Source: DATMNR01 sp963702765 (GTDB taxonomy: Bacteria; Chloroflexota; Ktedonobacteria; Ktedonobacterales; Ktedonobacteraceae). From it: 64,000 nucleotides of DNA. The DNA lies in NCBI GenBank assembly GCA_963702765.1, contig CAVPEB010000055.1, positions 174,926 to 238,925 of the forward strand, written 5' to 3'. Shown here one piece after another: positions 56,424 through 64,000 of the stretch. Numbering within the stretch: the first letter of the stretch is position 1; each line of letters begins with the position of its first letter. The notes beneath the pieces were generated by a model. That model saw nothing but the letters and a program-made list of their open reading frames with translations, did no database searches and was not told the DNA's origin. The position numbers were made by a program, and so were the translations under genes.

Positions 56424-57332
56424 TCAATACCTCGAAATCAAATAGACACTGACAATGATAAGAAACCCACCTATGATAGTAGTGGGTAAGATCTGATCGT
56501 TCAACAACACGATGGCAAGAATTGTGCCAAGCAATGGTTGCACAAAGAGTGTAGAAGCCGCGGCTGAACCCTCTATCTTTTCCAGGCCCTTAAACCAGGC
56601 AAGATAGGCAACGACGGTCGACATGATGGCCAGCCAACCCAGGCCCAGCCATGCCGTTACACTCAATGGATGCCAACCACTAAATAAAACCTCGCCACCC
56701 GCAATGGGTATCCAGACAAGAGCGCTACCTACAATTGCGGCGGATGTAATCAATAAAGGTGGATGCTTCACAAGCAATGACTTTCCACGCACAGTATAAA
56801 ACGCCTCACATACCAACCCCAATATAACCAGTACGTCGCCGAGGATGCGCAGGGCACCTCCTCCCGAAGGAATATTTGGCACAAGACTACGCTCTACGAT
56901 GAGATACACCCCAAACATGCCGAGGAGAAGCGCAAATACAGTCAGGATCTTAAAACGCTCGCGCAGCAGCAACCAGGAGAGTACAGCGGTAAATAGAGAC
57001 TCGCTGGTGATTAGGAGCGCCACATCCGAAGCTGAGGAGAACGCGAGTCCCCAAAATTCAAATGTTTTAGCCAGGACAATGCCGATTACTGCCAGCACAG
57101 CAAGCTGCGGAAGGTCTCGACGGGTTAAATTCAGGTCTTTGCGCCGGGCAATGAGTAAAGGGAGCAGCACCAAAGCTGCGATAATCATCCTCAGCGCATT
57201 CATCATATTGGCTGAAATGTCTCGCAGAACATATTTGGCTGCAACGTAGCTACATGCCCAGAGCACATTAGCCAGAATGAGTAATATCCATGAGGTCGTT
57301 GGGCGGGAATGGCTGGCGGAACCGAGGGACAT
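56424..57332 (-). CDS. EamA/DMT-superfamily transporter
   Basis: 302 residues, ten TM helices in two EamA repeats: WILLILANVLWACSYVAAKY and LRILGDVLVILGLVCEAFYT starts. GGAG lies before ATG 57332. Likely exports metabolites or amino-acid derivatives. It starts nine bases after the methyltransferase gene ends and overlaps the amidohydrolase start, so methyltransferase-EamA-amidohydrolase form a compact minus-strand unit. Confidence 0.85.
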   Translation of the reverse strand: MSLGSASHSRPTTSWILLILANVLWACSYVAAKYVLRDISANMMNALRMIIAALVLLPLLIARRKDLNLTRRDLPQLAVLAVIGIVLAKTFEFWGLAFSSASDVALLITSESLFTAVLSWLLLRERFKILTVFALLLGMFGVYLIVERSLVPNIPSGGGALRILGDVLVILGLVCEAFYTVRGKSLLVKHPPLLITSAAIVGSALVWIPIAGGEVLFSGWHPLSVTAWLGLGWLAIMSTVVAYLAWFKGLEKIEGSAAASTLFVQPLLGTILAIVLLNDQILPTTIIGGFLIIVSVYLISRY

Positions 57333-57341
57333 GCAGAACTC

Positions 57342-58607
57342 CTATTTCCTACTCATTATCGGATTCGTCGCCAGTAAAACCTTATAACGTGTATTCCCTC
57401 CAACCTCTTCTACGGAATGAAAACAGGCCCGCAATGTTGGCTCATACTTCAGGAAGCGATTTGCTACCAGATAAAATCGTCCTCGCGGACGCAAAACCTG
57501 CGCAGCCTCGCGGATAAAGCGTTCGCCAATCTCGGTGGTCTGTATGCCTCCTAGATGAAAGGGTGGATTTGTTGCAATGAGGTCAAAACGCTGCGCCTTC
57601 ACTGCTTGAATTCCATCACTTGCAAGTACCTGTACATTGGTTATGCCACTCTGTTCGATCATTTGCCGGGCAGCATCCACGGCGACTAAGCTGGCATCGA
57701 CCATTGTTACATGTCCTTTACTGGCTTCATGTGCGATGTGCATGCCTATATACCCGGTCCCACAGCCAATATCTAAAGCTATATCCGTTGCATGCACTTC
57801 CAAAGTTTCGATCAGCAGGCGCGTGCCCTCATCCAATTTACCCTCGGCAAAGGTGGTAGGCAACAAGTTAAGAATTGGGTTAGCAAGACTAGCATGTCTT
57901 GCGGGCGCCACTCGTGGCATGGCACCTGCAAGGGGTGCCACTACATTTTGTGTTTCTGATTTATTATTTACTTGTTGCGGCTCTTCTTGCGAATGCAGGT
58001 CGAGCGAATTGTTCTGCTTGTGGGAACAAACAACACGTTGCCCTTTGCTAATATCAAGTGTCTCAAGATTCCCAAAAAGGGATTGCAGGCGCTTTGCTAT
58101 GGACAACACACCACGATCTTTGGCCCCTACTACATAAAGGCGACCTCCAGGTTTCAGTGCAAAGGCTGCTACCTGTAACCCGTATATCATCCAGGCATTG
58201 CTAGGCTGATAGAGTAAATTTAGGATTGCAACATCGATGGTCGCAGGCGCTTCATGTAGGGTATACTCATGGAAGGGAACGTGTCGCACTCGCAATTGAG
58301 TTTTGGAGTGTGCGCGTGCGAGCAGCGGAGGCCGATAAATCGGCGATGGGCGCGATAAATCGGCCCCTACGGATGGTTGTATTTTTGTGTTCCCATCCAC
58401 AATCGGCGATGAGAGTAATAGATCAGCACCAACAAGTTTGTTAAACTGTTGTAACGAGGCGAGATTGTCTTCGGCGAGTATGAGTTCGCCTGTGCTCAGG
58501 CTTTGCGCGGCTTCAAGCATGAATGGTTCCGCTGCTGAGTTCAAAATTAGTACGCGATCATCGATAGCAAGCTGTACAGTTTCATGAAGTAAAGAAGAAT
58601 GGAGCAT
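57342..58607 (-). CDS. RsmC/RlmG-like methyltransferase with repeat-derived insertions
   Basis: Two-domain RNA-guanine methyltransferase-like protein. N-terminal inactive domain about residues 1-190; C-terminal catalytic domain with motif I DIGCGTGYIGMHIA and the NPPFHLG motif that marks N2-guanine methyltransferases. At 421 residues it is about 80 longer than typical RsmC. The surplus is explained by two segments: residues about 72-95 (PSVGADLSRPSPIYRP) translated from MITE copy G, and about 200-250, a polar linker ending VVAPLAGAMPRVAPARHASL with GC-rich hairpins (57907-57940). AAAGGG before ATG 58607 lies inside the divergent gene. Specificity (16S G1207 or 23S) cannot be told. Confidence 0.82.
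   Translation of the reverse strand: MLHSSLLHETVQLAIDDRVLILNSAAEPFMLEAAQSLSTGELILAEDNLASLQQFNKLVGADLLLSSPIVDGNTKIQPSVGADLSRPSPIYRPPLLARAHSKTQLRVRHVPFHEYTLHEAPATIDVAILNLLYQPSNAWMIYGLQVAAFALKPGGRLYVVGAKDRGVLSIAKRLQSLFGNLETLDISKGQRVVCSHKQNNSLDLHSQEEPQQVNNKSETQNVVAPLAGAMPRVAPARHASLANPILNLLPTTFAEGKLDEGTRLLIETLEVHATDIALDIGCGTGYIGMHIAHEASKGHVTMVDASLVAVDAARQMIEQSGITNVQVLASDGIQAVKAQRFDLIATNPPFHLGGIQTTEIGERFIREAAQVLRPRGRFYLVANRFLKYEPTLRACFHSVEEVGGNTRYKVLLATNPIMSRK
58320..58392. mobile_element. MITE-like element, copy G, inside a coding gene
   Basis: GAGGCCGATAAATCGG, then GCGCGATAAATCGG and CCCCTACGGATGG, right end TTTTTGTGTT. It is read through in frame by the RsmC-like gene without a stop codon. Confidence 0.75.
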
Positions 58608-58611
58608 ACAT

Positions 58612-59277
58612 ATGGCCCTTTATATTGATAGTGCTTTTCTCAATGATATCATGGATGTCACGCAAACAGTGCCACTGGCAGGCATCACTACCAATCCATC
58701 GATCTTGTTAGCGGCACGCGAACGCGGGCAAGATGAAAGTCCCCATGCATTACTTGAAGCGTTCTTGCGTACGACAAACGGCATTATTTTCATGCAACCG
58801 GGCGCCAGTGAGGAAGAAGAGATGTACGCTGAAGCGCTTACATACATTCAAGCTGCTCCTAAGCGTGTTATTCCCAAGATTCCCATGACGCATACCGGCA
58901 TGCGTGTAGCACGTCAACTTAAGCAGCAACAGCATCGACTCGCATTCACAGCAGTCGCTTCTGTAGCGCAGGCATATAACGCCGCGATGGTCGGAGCTGA
59001 TTTCATTATTCCTTACTACGGTCGCCTGGAACGTTCGGGTATCGATGCAGGCCAGCGTATAGCTGAGATGGCAAAGTTGCTACATGATGCTCGTCCGTCT
59101 ACGCGCATCCTCGTAGCTAGCATCAAGTCACCTGGCGATGCAGCCACTGCCCTGCTGGCAGGAGCTCATGATCTGACCGTGACGCCATCTGTATTGTTGG
59201 AAATGGTTATAGACCCTCTAACGGAAGATGCAGTTGAGCGTTTTACGCAAGACTGGCAAAAGATGAACAAATTGTAA
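58612..59277 (+). CDS. Transaldolase / fructose-6-phosphate aldolase-like protein
   Basis: 221 residues, TalC/FSA type. Family marks: ALYIDSAFLNDI, AGITTNPSILLAA, KIPMTHTGM with the Schiff-base Lys, FTAVASVAQAYNAAMVGADF, and SIKSPGDAATALLAGAHDLTV. Catalyses aldol transfer/cleavage of sugar phosphates. ATG 58612 has GGAG at 58601-58604, which lies within the divergent methyltransferase gene; the two start codons are only four bases apart. A terminator lies at 59516. Confidence 0.88.
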   Translation: MALYIDSAFLNDIMDVTQTVPLAGITTNPSILLAARERGQDESPHALLEAFLRTTNGIIFMQPGASEEEEMYAEALTYIQAAPKRVIPKIPMTHTGMRVARQLKQQQHRLAFTAVASVAQAYNAAMVGADFIIPYYGRLERSGIDAGQRIAEMAKLLHDARPSTRILVASIKSPGDAATALLAGAHDLTVTPSVLLEMVIDPLTEDAVERFTQDWQKMNKL

Positions 59278-59515
59278 TCCTGTTGTGGTGGCACACAAGG
59301 CAAAAAATGACTGCTTTTTCATTTTTCTCCTACCTTTTTTCATACGTTTGTCAGTTGAGCATGTTATATTTGCTTTTGTGGTGGAAAGAGGGAGTACGGG
59401 GGTAGTCCTTGGGGATGGTTGAAGAGTAGGAATACGTGGAGAAGAAGCTAGTTGGTAGACGAAGAGGAAGAAATTATTTCTTAGCAAGCTTATGAAATTT
59501 ACGTGGCGGGGGGAA

Positions 59516-59546
59516 GCCTGAAGGGTACGTTCCTTCAGGCTTTTTT
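59516..59546 (+). terminator. Intrinsic terminator
   Basis: GCCTGAAGG (59516-59524) pairs with CCTTCAGGC (59532-59540), followed by six T. The best textbook rho-independent terminator in the window, 240 bp after the aldolase gene; 59278-59515 holds no ORF with a ribosome site, so either a long 3' UTR or a small RNA precedes it. Confidence 0.8.
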
Positions 59547-59674
59547 GTTTTCCAGTAATTTAGGTTACAATCAAAGGGGATGCACGTAGAAATGACTCCA
59601 CAAATCTTCTCTCACTACATGTTGTACACCAAGTGAGGTAAATGCTACCATCGGCGATCCCTCAGCGTTCCAAA

Positions 59675-60829
59675 TTACGGTTTGCGTCCACTCAGCAGGA
59701 AGGTGAGATCGGGCAGGAAGGGTTGTATTACCACATCTGCGAAGCCTGCATCCTGCATAGCTGTGCCGAGTTCTTCCACCGTGTAGGATTGGACCTGGGC
59801 CGAAACGGTCAACTCACCAAAAAGGAAGAGCGCTGTATTGCGGGGAGCACTCCGATCTGCATACAGCGCGAAATCATGGATCAGCAGACCACCTCCGCTT
59901 GGTAGATACGCCAGACAGCGCTTCAGGAGATCTCGCAGCGTCTCGGGCTCATAGCAACTAACGATATACGACAGCAGGATCAGGTCTGCACCGCAGGGCC
60001 ACGAATTGGTGAGCAAATCGCCGCCTGCGCAGGAGATCCTCTTCTCCAACCCGCTTTCCTGGATGATCTTTTCAGTTACCACGACCACCTGGGGCAGATC
60101 GAACACCACCGCCGATAGCTCAGGATAACGTTTGACCGCCTCGATTGCGAACGCCCCCGATCCTCCTCCCAGGTCGAGGAAGCGAGTGTACCTGGAGAGA
60201 TCCATAGTGCGAGCGAGCCGAGAAGCGGGTGCCAGTGAACCACCATGCTGTCCACGAATAAACTCCTCAGTTATTTGGGGGCTATCCAGTGTTGTGTCAT
60301 ACGACAACGCTTGGTCGCGTTCACCGCGCAGCAGCGCGCGTACGAGGTGCATACGATCATAGAGCACCGTGCTAAGCTGGCGCAGGTAGTAGTCGCCAAC
60401 ATAGCTGTGCGAGGTGCTGACGAGAAAGTGTTGGGCAGCAAGACTATTGGAGTAGCGCTGTCCATCCCAGGTCAGCAGATCCAGGGCCAAACAGGTGGAG
60501 AGCAATACGCTCAGGGGACCTGCGGGCGTGCCGAGCCTCTTCGCCAGCTCATCGAGTCCGCACGGCTCATCTGACAGAGTCGTGAACAGACCAAGCTCTA
60601 AGGCAGCGAACAAGGCTTGAGAACCCATGAAGCCGTAGGCAATCGCGGAAAGACTCCTGATCGGATAGGTACTCTTCGGAGGCATCGGGTAGTCAATCGA
60701 TGGAGTATCCTGTAACATCATCCCTTTCTTTCCTGTTGCAAAACGCATCTTGCCGATCGCCTCTCGTCGGCGATTGAAGAGTTGAGCTGATCTGGCCAGT
60801 ATTCGCTCGCGTGTCTGTTCCTCTTTCAT
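59675..60829 (-). CDS. SAM-dependent O-methyltransferase (family 2, dimerisation + catalytic domain)
   Basis: 384 residues. N-terminal winged-helix dimerisation domain (FAALELGLFTTL...DELAKRLGTPAGPLSVLLSTC), then the SAM site FLDLGGGSGAFAIEAVKRYP, the VVFDLPQV acidic strand, LILLSYIVSCYEPE and the C-terminal GGGLLIHDF. Related to acetylserotonin/polyketide O-methyltransferases, so secondary metabolism is likely. The first 50 residues form a basic extra region. It follows the GNAT gene by 17 bp. Confidence 0.83.
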   Translation of the reverse strand: MKEEQTRERILARSAQLFNRRREAIGKMRFATGKKGMMLQDTPSIDYPMPPKSTYPIRSLSAIAYGFMGSQALFAALELGLFTTLSDEPCGLDELAKRLGTPAGPLSVLLSTCLALDLLTWDGQRYSNSLAAQHFLVSTSHSYVGDYYLRQLSTVLYDRMHLVRALLRGERDQALSYDTTLDSPQITEEFIRGQHGGSLAPASRLARTMDLSRYTRFLDLGGGSGAFAIEAVKRYPELSAVVFDLPQVVVVTEKIIQESGLEKRISCAGGDLLTNSWPCGADLILLSYIVSCYEPETLRDLLKRCLAYLPSGGGLLIHDFALYADRSAPRNTALFLFGELTVSAQVQSYTVEELGTAMQDAGFADVVIQPFLPDLTFLLSGRKP

Positions 60830-60846
60830 TATCTACTCATTCCTTT

Positions 60847-61515
60847 CTACAACCCGGGAAGAGTCTCTGAATAGAGTAGGTGCTGGAAAAAGCGGTTTAT
60901 GCTCTCTTCGGTAAGGCAACTACCCAGGCGAGCCAGCATGATGTTCGCAGGGTCCATGCGAATATTTTGGTCGGAGGTGAGATATTCACTAAAACCATGA
61001 GCCGCAAAGAGCCTGGCGATCAGCTCTCGATAGTCAAAGGGTGTTATGCCTAGCCCTGTATAATCCCAATGCCAGGAGAGGCCGAACGCAATGATCAGGG
61101 ACTCTTCTAAAGACTTATAGTTAAGCGTCAAGGCGAGTAGTTGCTGCGCAATGCCCATCCTGCGCCAACCTGTACTGACCTCAACCGCAATCTCGTAGGC
61201 ATTCTCGAGATCTTGCCATTGACTATCCAACGGCGCGAGGGTGACCTGACCAATAATAATACCTGTAGCAGTGTAGGCCAGCGTCAGCCTGTTTTCTGGC
61301 TTCCCGGAAAGGGTGAGCAGCAGCTGATGTTCGCGTTCGGGAAGACGGGCGAAGGCTCGCAGACCTTCGTCCACCTTCAGATCTGCTACAAAGGCAGGTG
61401 AACAGCTACTACGCAGGAACACTGTCCCTGCGGGTGTTTTATATGTTTGTACAGGAGAATTGCGAGTGTTACCCGACAACTCGTCAGTTGGTGAATATCT
61501 TTGTTCTTTTTGCAT
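60847..61515 (-). CDS. GNAT-family N-acetyltransferase (AcuA-like)
   Basis: 222 residues. The acetyl-CoA-binding loop is VSTGWRRMGIAQQLLALTL (pattern RxxGIA), preceded by ATGIIIGQVTLAPLD. The C-terminal half (LSWHWDYTGLGITPFDYRE...HGFSEYLTSD) resembles AcuA-like acetyltransferases of acetoin/acetyl-CoA synthetase control, but the assignment is tentative. AAAGGT before ATG 61515. Operon with the upstream 72-aa gene and downstream O-methyltransferase. Confidence 0.7.
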   Translation of the reverse strand: MQKEQRYSPTDELSGNTRNSPVQTYKTPAGTVFLRSSCSPAFVADLKVDEGLRAFARLPEREHQLLLTLSGKPENRLTLAYTATGIIIGQVTLAPLDSQWQDLENAYEIAVEVSTGWRRMGIAQQLLALTLNYKSLEESLIIAFGLSWHWDYTGLGITPFDYRELIARLFAAHGFSEYLTSDQNIRMDPANIMLARLGSCLTEESINRFFQHLLYSETLPGL

Positions 61516-61593
61516 AACCCATACCTTTCTTTTCTCTCATAGCTATCTTCTTCACCGCTTCAAACGAAGCGATGATTGACCAGGGCATGTACA

Positions 61594-61812
61594 TCACTGA
61601 TAATCTTCAAGCGGAGTCTGTGTCAGCTCAAATTGTTTCAGCCTTGTGCCGAGTCGTAGCAACAATACTCCAATCTTTCCGGCAGTATGTGCGATCACAT
61701 GGTGGCGATGCCGTGGTAATTGTGCCAGCAGCCTTCTCTTTTCCGCCTCACGCAGAAGATCCTGGTAATGTGCTTGCTGTACCTTTCTATCGAGGTATAC
61801 TTTGGAATCCAT
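61594..61812 (-). CDS. Small hypothetical protein (72 aa)
   Basis: ATG 61812 has AGAGGAG eight bases upstream and gives MDSKVYLDRKVQQAHYQDLL. A charged N-terminal helix is followed by a more hydrophobic segment (AGKIGVLLLRLGTRLKQ). No family named. First gene of a three-gene minus-strand unit, 78 bp before the GNAT gene. Confidence 0.6.
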   Translation of the reverse strand: MDSKVYLDRKVQQAHYQDLLREAEKRRLLAQLPRHRHHVIAHTAGKIGVLLLRLGTRLKQFELTQTPLEDYQ

Positions 61813-62436
61813 AGGAATGTCTCCTCTAAAACTTGTTCGCTTCACTGAGGGCAACATGTTCTTTAACATGAACCTCTTCGAGTGAAACAACTTCCATTTC
61901 TATGAATGAGAGATACGATGTGCCAGCTGGATGGCGTCTTCTGACCAAGCAAACACAAGACCGAATTATCTTGATGGCTTTTCGGTCAGAGCTTCCATAA
62001 TCTTTGCTGTCAAAAGCATGCCCATCTCAACGCCCACAAGATAAGGCGTGAAGACTCTGGGAAAGGGAGAAATGACTTCCTGTCAGACGAGGTCCATATG
62101 TTCGCGGTTGACGGTAAAAAGAGGGTTCCATCCTGGACTCTTGCTCTTAGCTAAGAGCTACCGTACGCATGCACTCCTAACGATGGAGTGGCATTCCTAC
62201 CACCTGCATCCTCAATGTTGCAAGACGAGGTCCCACACATCATGCACATCTATCGTTTTTTCTCCTCATAAACTTCATATCTTTCATTTAATAAGTATGT
62301 ACGCAGGGACGTTACAGTTCAGGTCAAACGAGATTTAAAGGAGAGGCTGAATGCAACAGGAACGATAGATTTCAAAATGTGCCGATTATGATGATATACT
62401 TTGACTATATTATTAGTATGTGTCTGGAAAAAGAAT
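61813..62436. other. Intergenic, possible gene fragments
   Basis: No complete gene. On the minus strand near 61960-62060 a short stretch reads YLVGVEMGMLLTAKIMEALTEK, which looks coding but lacks a start and family. GCTCTTAGCTAAGAGC (62143-62158) is a short palindrome. Otherwise nothing supported. Confidence 0.35.
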
Positions 62437-63223
62437 ATGGAACAAATCATACACTCTAATGAGCATAAATCAGCATTTGATGTTGTTGGGCCGCAGAACG
62501 CTTTCCCTATTGTATTAGTGCATGGGGTATCCTGGACACGGAAGATGTGGATGCCTCAAATGGAAGCTCTCTCAGATGAGTTTCGAGTAATTGCCATAGA
62601 TCTACCTGGCCATGGAGTACTGCATGAGCAATCATTTCAGCTAAAAGCTGCGGTCCAGGCGGTGATGGAAAGCCTCAGGCAACAAACAGACGATCGTGCG
62701 CTCATTGTGGGACTATCGCTTGGAGGATATGTCGCGATGGCGTACGCTCACGATCATATCCTCAGGAGATTGCCGGGCTGGTGTTGTCTGGCTGCTGTAT
62801 TGATTATCATGGCCCTATTGGTATTCTTTCCTGGCTCGATAGTTCGCTTGTTACGACTCTCTTTTCAGAAAGCAGACTCAGCCGCATGCAGGGAAAAACT
62901 CTTCGGAGCATGTTTCCAGAAGATGTAGTCCAGCCTCAAATCGAAGCAGGATTATCGTGGAAGGTAGTGCCACGAGTCTATCGCGAACTGGCATCTCACG
63001 ACTTCCCTGCCATGCTGCGGGGCTTTCCAGGCCCAATACTCATTATCAATGGGGAAAATGACAAGCTAAATCGGAAAAGAGAGGCGGCACTGTTGAAGTC
63101 GCCCAGGATGGTCAGTTTCAGATCATCAAACAAGCAGGGCATTTGTGCAATTTAGGGCAGCCAGAAGCGTTTAACCAACATGTCCGGACCTTTGCAAAAC
63201 GGCTCAGTGTAGCATCCGGTTAG
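62437..63223 (+). pseudogene. Alpha/beta hydrolase (two frameshifts)
   Basis: About 262 residues when restored. HGVSWTRKMW (oxyanion region), DLPGHGVLHEQ, nucleophile elbow GLSLGGYVAMAYA with Ser, then the frame shifts near 62768 (QEIAGLVLSGCCIDYHG continues in another frame) and again near 63095 (VAQDGQFQIIKQAGHLCNLG carries the catalytic His). The Asp is probably in ILIINGENDKLN. Ends at TAG 63221-63223, overlapping the convergent methyltransferase gene by 20 bases. Substrate unknown. Confidence 0.8.
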
Positions 63224-63980
63224 CTTTGGTATGCCCTGACAAAACCTGCTCCTGGGAAAGCGGAATTCGTAAGGGCTGCATCTCCTCCATTTCAAGATGT
63301 TCGAAACCGGCGTCCGAGATCATCGCAGCCAAATCTTGCATGCTGCTTCCCCCGGCATGAAATCGTGCGAGCTGGCCCTGGCGATCTTTCTTGCGCTTGA
63401 AATCCGCAATGACCAGACGCCCTCCGGGTTTGAGCACACGCGCAATTTCAGAAAGCCCCTGACGTTTGAGACTATCAGGCAAATGATGCATCATCAAGGT
63501 AGAGAGCACAACATCGAATGTCTGATCAGGGAAAGGGAGACGCTCAATCACTCCGATCTGGAAATCAATGGGTAAGTTGCGCCTAGCAGCTTTCGAGCGA
63601 GCACGAGCAATCTGCTGGGTACCAGGGTCAACGCCTGCGACGCGGCCTGCACTGCCAACACGCAGTGACACTTCAATCGCAAGCGTTCCCGTGCCGCAGC
63701 CCACATCTAACACATGCTCTCCAGGTTGAATGTGGGCCAGGTTAACAGTCTTGTGCCTCAGTTCCAACCATTGGCCACGAAACAAAAAGGTGTCGCAGAA
63801 CCATCCCAGCAGATCGTAGCGCCAGCCCCCGTTGAGGATCAACCCTTTTGTCTCTTTAGCCGACGCTTCTCCCGAGAGCTGTGAAGGCGTCGTGTGAATG
63901 AATGCATAATTCTGACTCCTTTCAGAGAAAACCTTTGTCCTGTTATGAATACATCGTTTGTATGAACGGGTGGCAGCCAC
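63204..63980 (-). CDS. UbiE-like class I SAM methyltransferase
   Basis: 258 residues in the open frame. Motif I VLDVGCGTGTLAIEVSL, acidic VAGVDPGTQQIARAR, LPFPDQTFDVVLSTLMMHHLP, and VLKPGGRLVIADF. The region LILNGGWRYDLLGWFCDTFL before motif I is typical of a subgroup of UbiE-like enzymes. The true start is uncertain: AAAGGAG precedes ATG 63907, which lies out of frame, so a one-base deletion just after that ATG is likely; the upstream extension to 63980 is probably not translated. Confidence 0.8.
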   Translation of the reverse strand: MAATRSYKRCIHNRTKVFSERSQNYAFIHTTPSQLSGEASAKETKGLILNGGWRYDLLGWFCDTFLFRGQWLELRHKTVNLAHIQPGEHVLDVGCGTGTLAIEVSLRVGSAGRVAGVDPGTQQIARARSKAARRNLPIDFQIGVIERLPFPDQTFDVVLSTLMMHHLPDSLKRQGLSEIARVLKPGGRLVIADFKRKKDRQGQLARFHAGGSSMQDLAAMISDAGFEHLEMEEMQPLRIPLSQEQVLSGHTKANRMLH

Positions 63981-64000
63981 CTCCCATTATTCATTAATGG

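Noticed and set aside
1..64000. tRNA, rRNA, CRISPR arrays, prophage or IS transposase
   Set aside because: I found no cloverleaf with T-arm consensus, no regular repeat-spacer array and no transposase or phage structural gene; the repeats are palindromic elements spread over the whole window.

Overview
The window looks like chromosomal DNA of a Ktedonobacteria-type Chloroflexota bacterium. This is inferred from gene content (NB-ARC/TPR and CHAT/NB-ARC/TPR proteins, PRC-barrel MgtE, a sensor-like multipass protein without kinase, DUF2252/DUF1622/DUF1269/DUF1345 stress-type genes, two large arylsulfatases), moderate GC and many dispersed palindromic repeats; no rRNA or tRNA gene is present to prove it.

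Layout. 0-5.5 kb: tail of an NB-ARC/TPR gene, then an accC-fabF-accB fatty-acid cluster. 5.7-9.9 kb (minus): beta-propeller protein, an ABC exporter carrying a C-terminal FHA domain, and a small unknown protein. 10.5-12.9 kb: OmpR-type two-component pair. 13-15.7 kb: mgtE behind a structured leader. 16-21.3 kb: response regulator, YtxH protein, an AhpD-like gene with an in-frame TGA at its catalytic Cys position, a methyltransferase and two membrane proteins. 21.6-29.5 kb: ruvB, a CHAT-NB-ARC-TPR gene with a small upstream partner, queA, ridA, an orphan integrase core-binding domain, a YggT protein. 29.6-48 kb: accessory stress/scavenging island (DUF2252, GAP family, two sulfatases, HAD, phosphoesterase, DUF1269, DUF1622, K+ channel, DUF1345, DUF6325, SHOCT). 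48.6-64 kb: SulP transporter, tyrS, MFS and TauE/SafE transporters, amidohydrolase, EamA transporter, RsmC-like methyltransferase, fructose-6-phosphate aldolase-like gene, O-methyltransferase/GNAT operon, alpha/beta hydrolase and UbiE-like methyltransferase.

Three cross-cutting themes. First, at least nine genes, among them fabF, the ABC exporter, the histidine kinase and the SulP transporter, are broken by single-base indels while the flanking protein sequence stays well conserved; this looks more like uncorrected sequencing indels than decay, though some loci (antitoxin, STAS and antiporter fragments) are true relics. Second, several dispersed repeat families occur, including a roughly 80-100 bp MITE-like element with TTAACAAAATA-type ends, one copy of which is translated in frame inside a methyltransferase gene. 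Third, several genes of the 30-45 kb island share a long conserved promoter block, suggesting one regulon.

Most interesting candidates: the AhpD-like gene with E-C-x-x-UGA-x-x-x-H in place of E-C-x-x-C-x-x-x-H followed by a bSECIS-like hairpin (possible selenoprotein), the CHAT protease/NB-ARC/TPR locus with a small hydrophobic neighbour, the mgtE leader RNA, the island promoter block and the ABC-FHA fusion.
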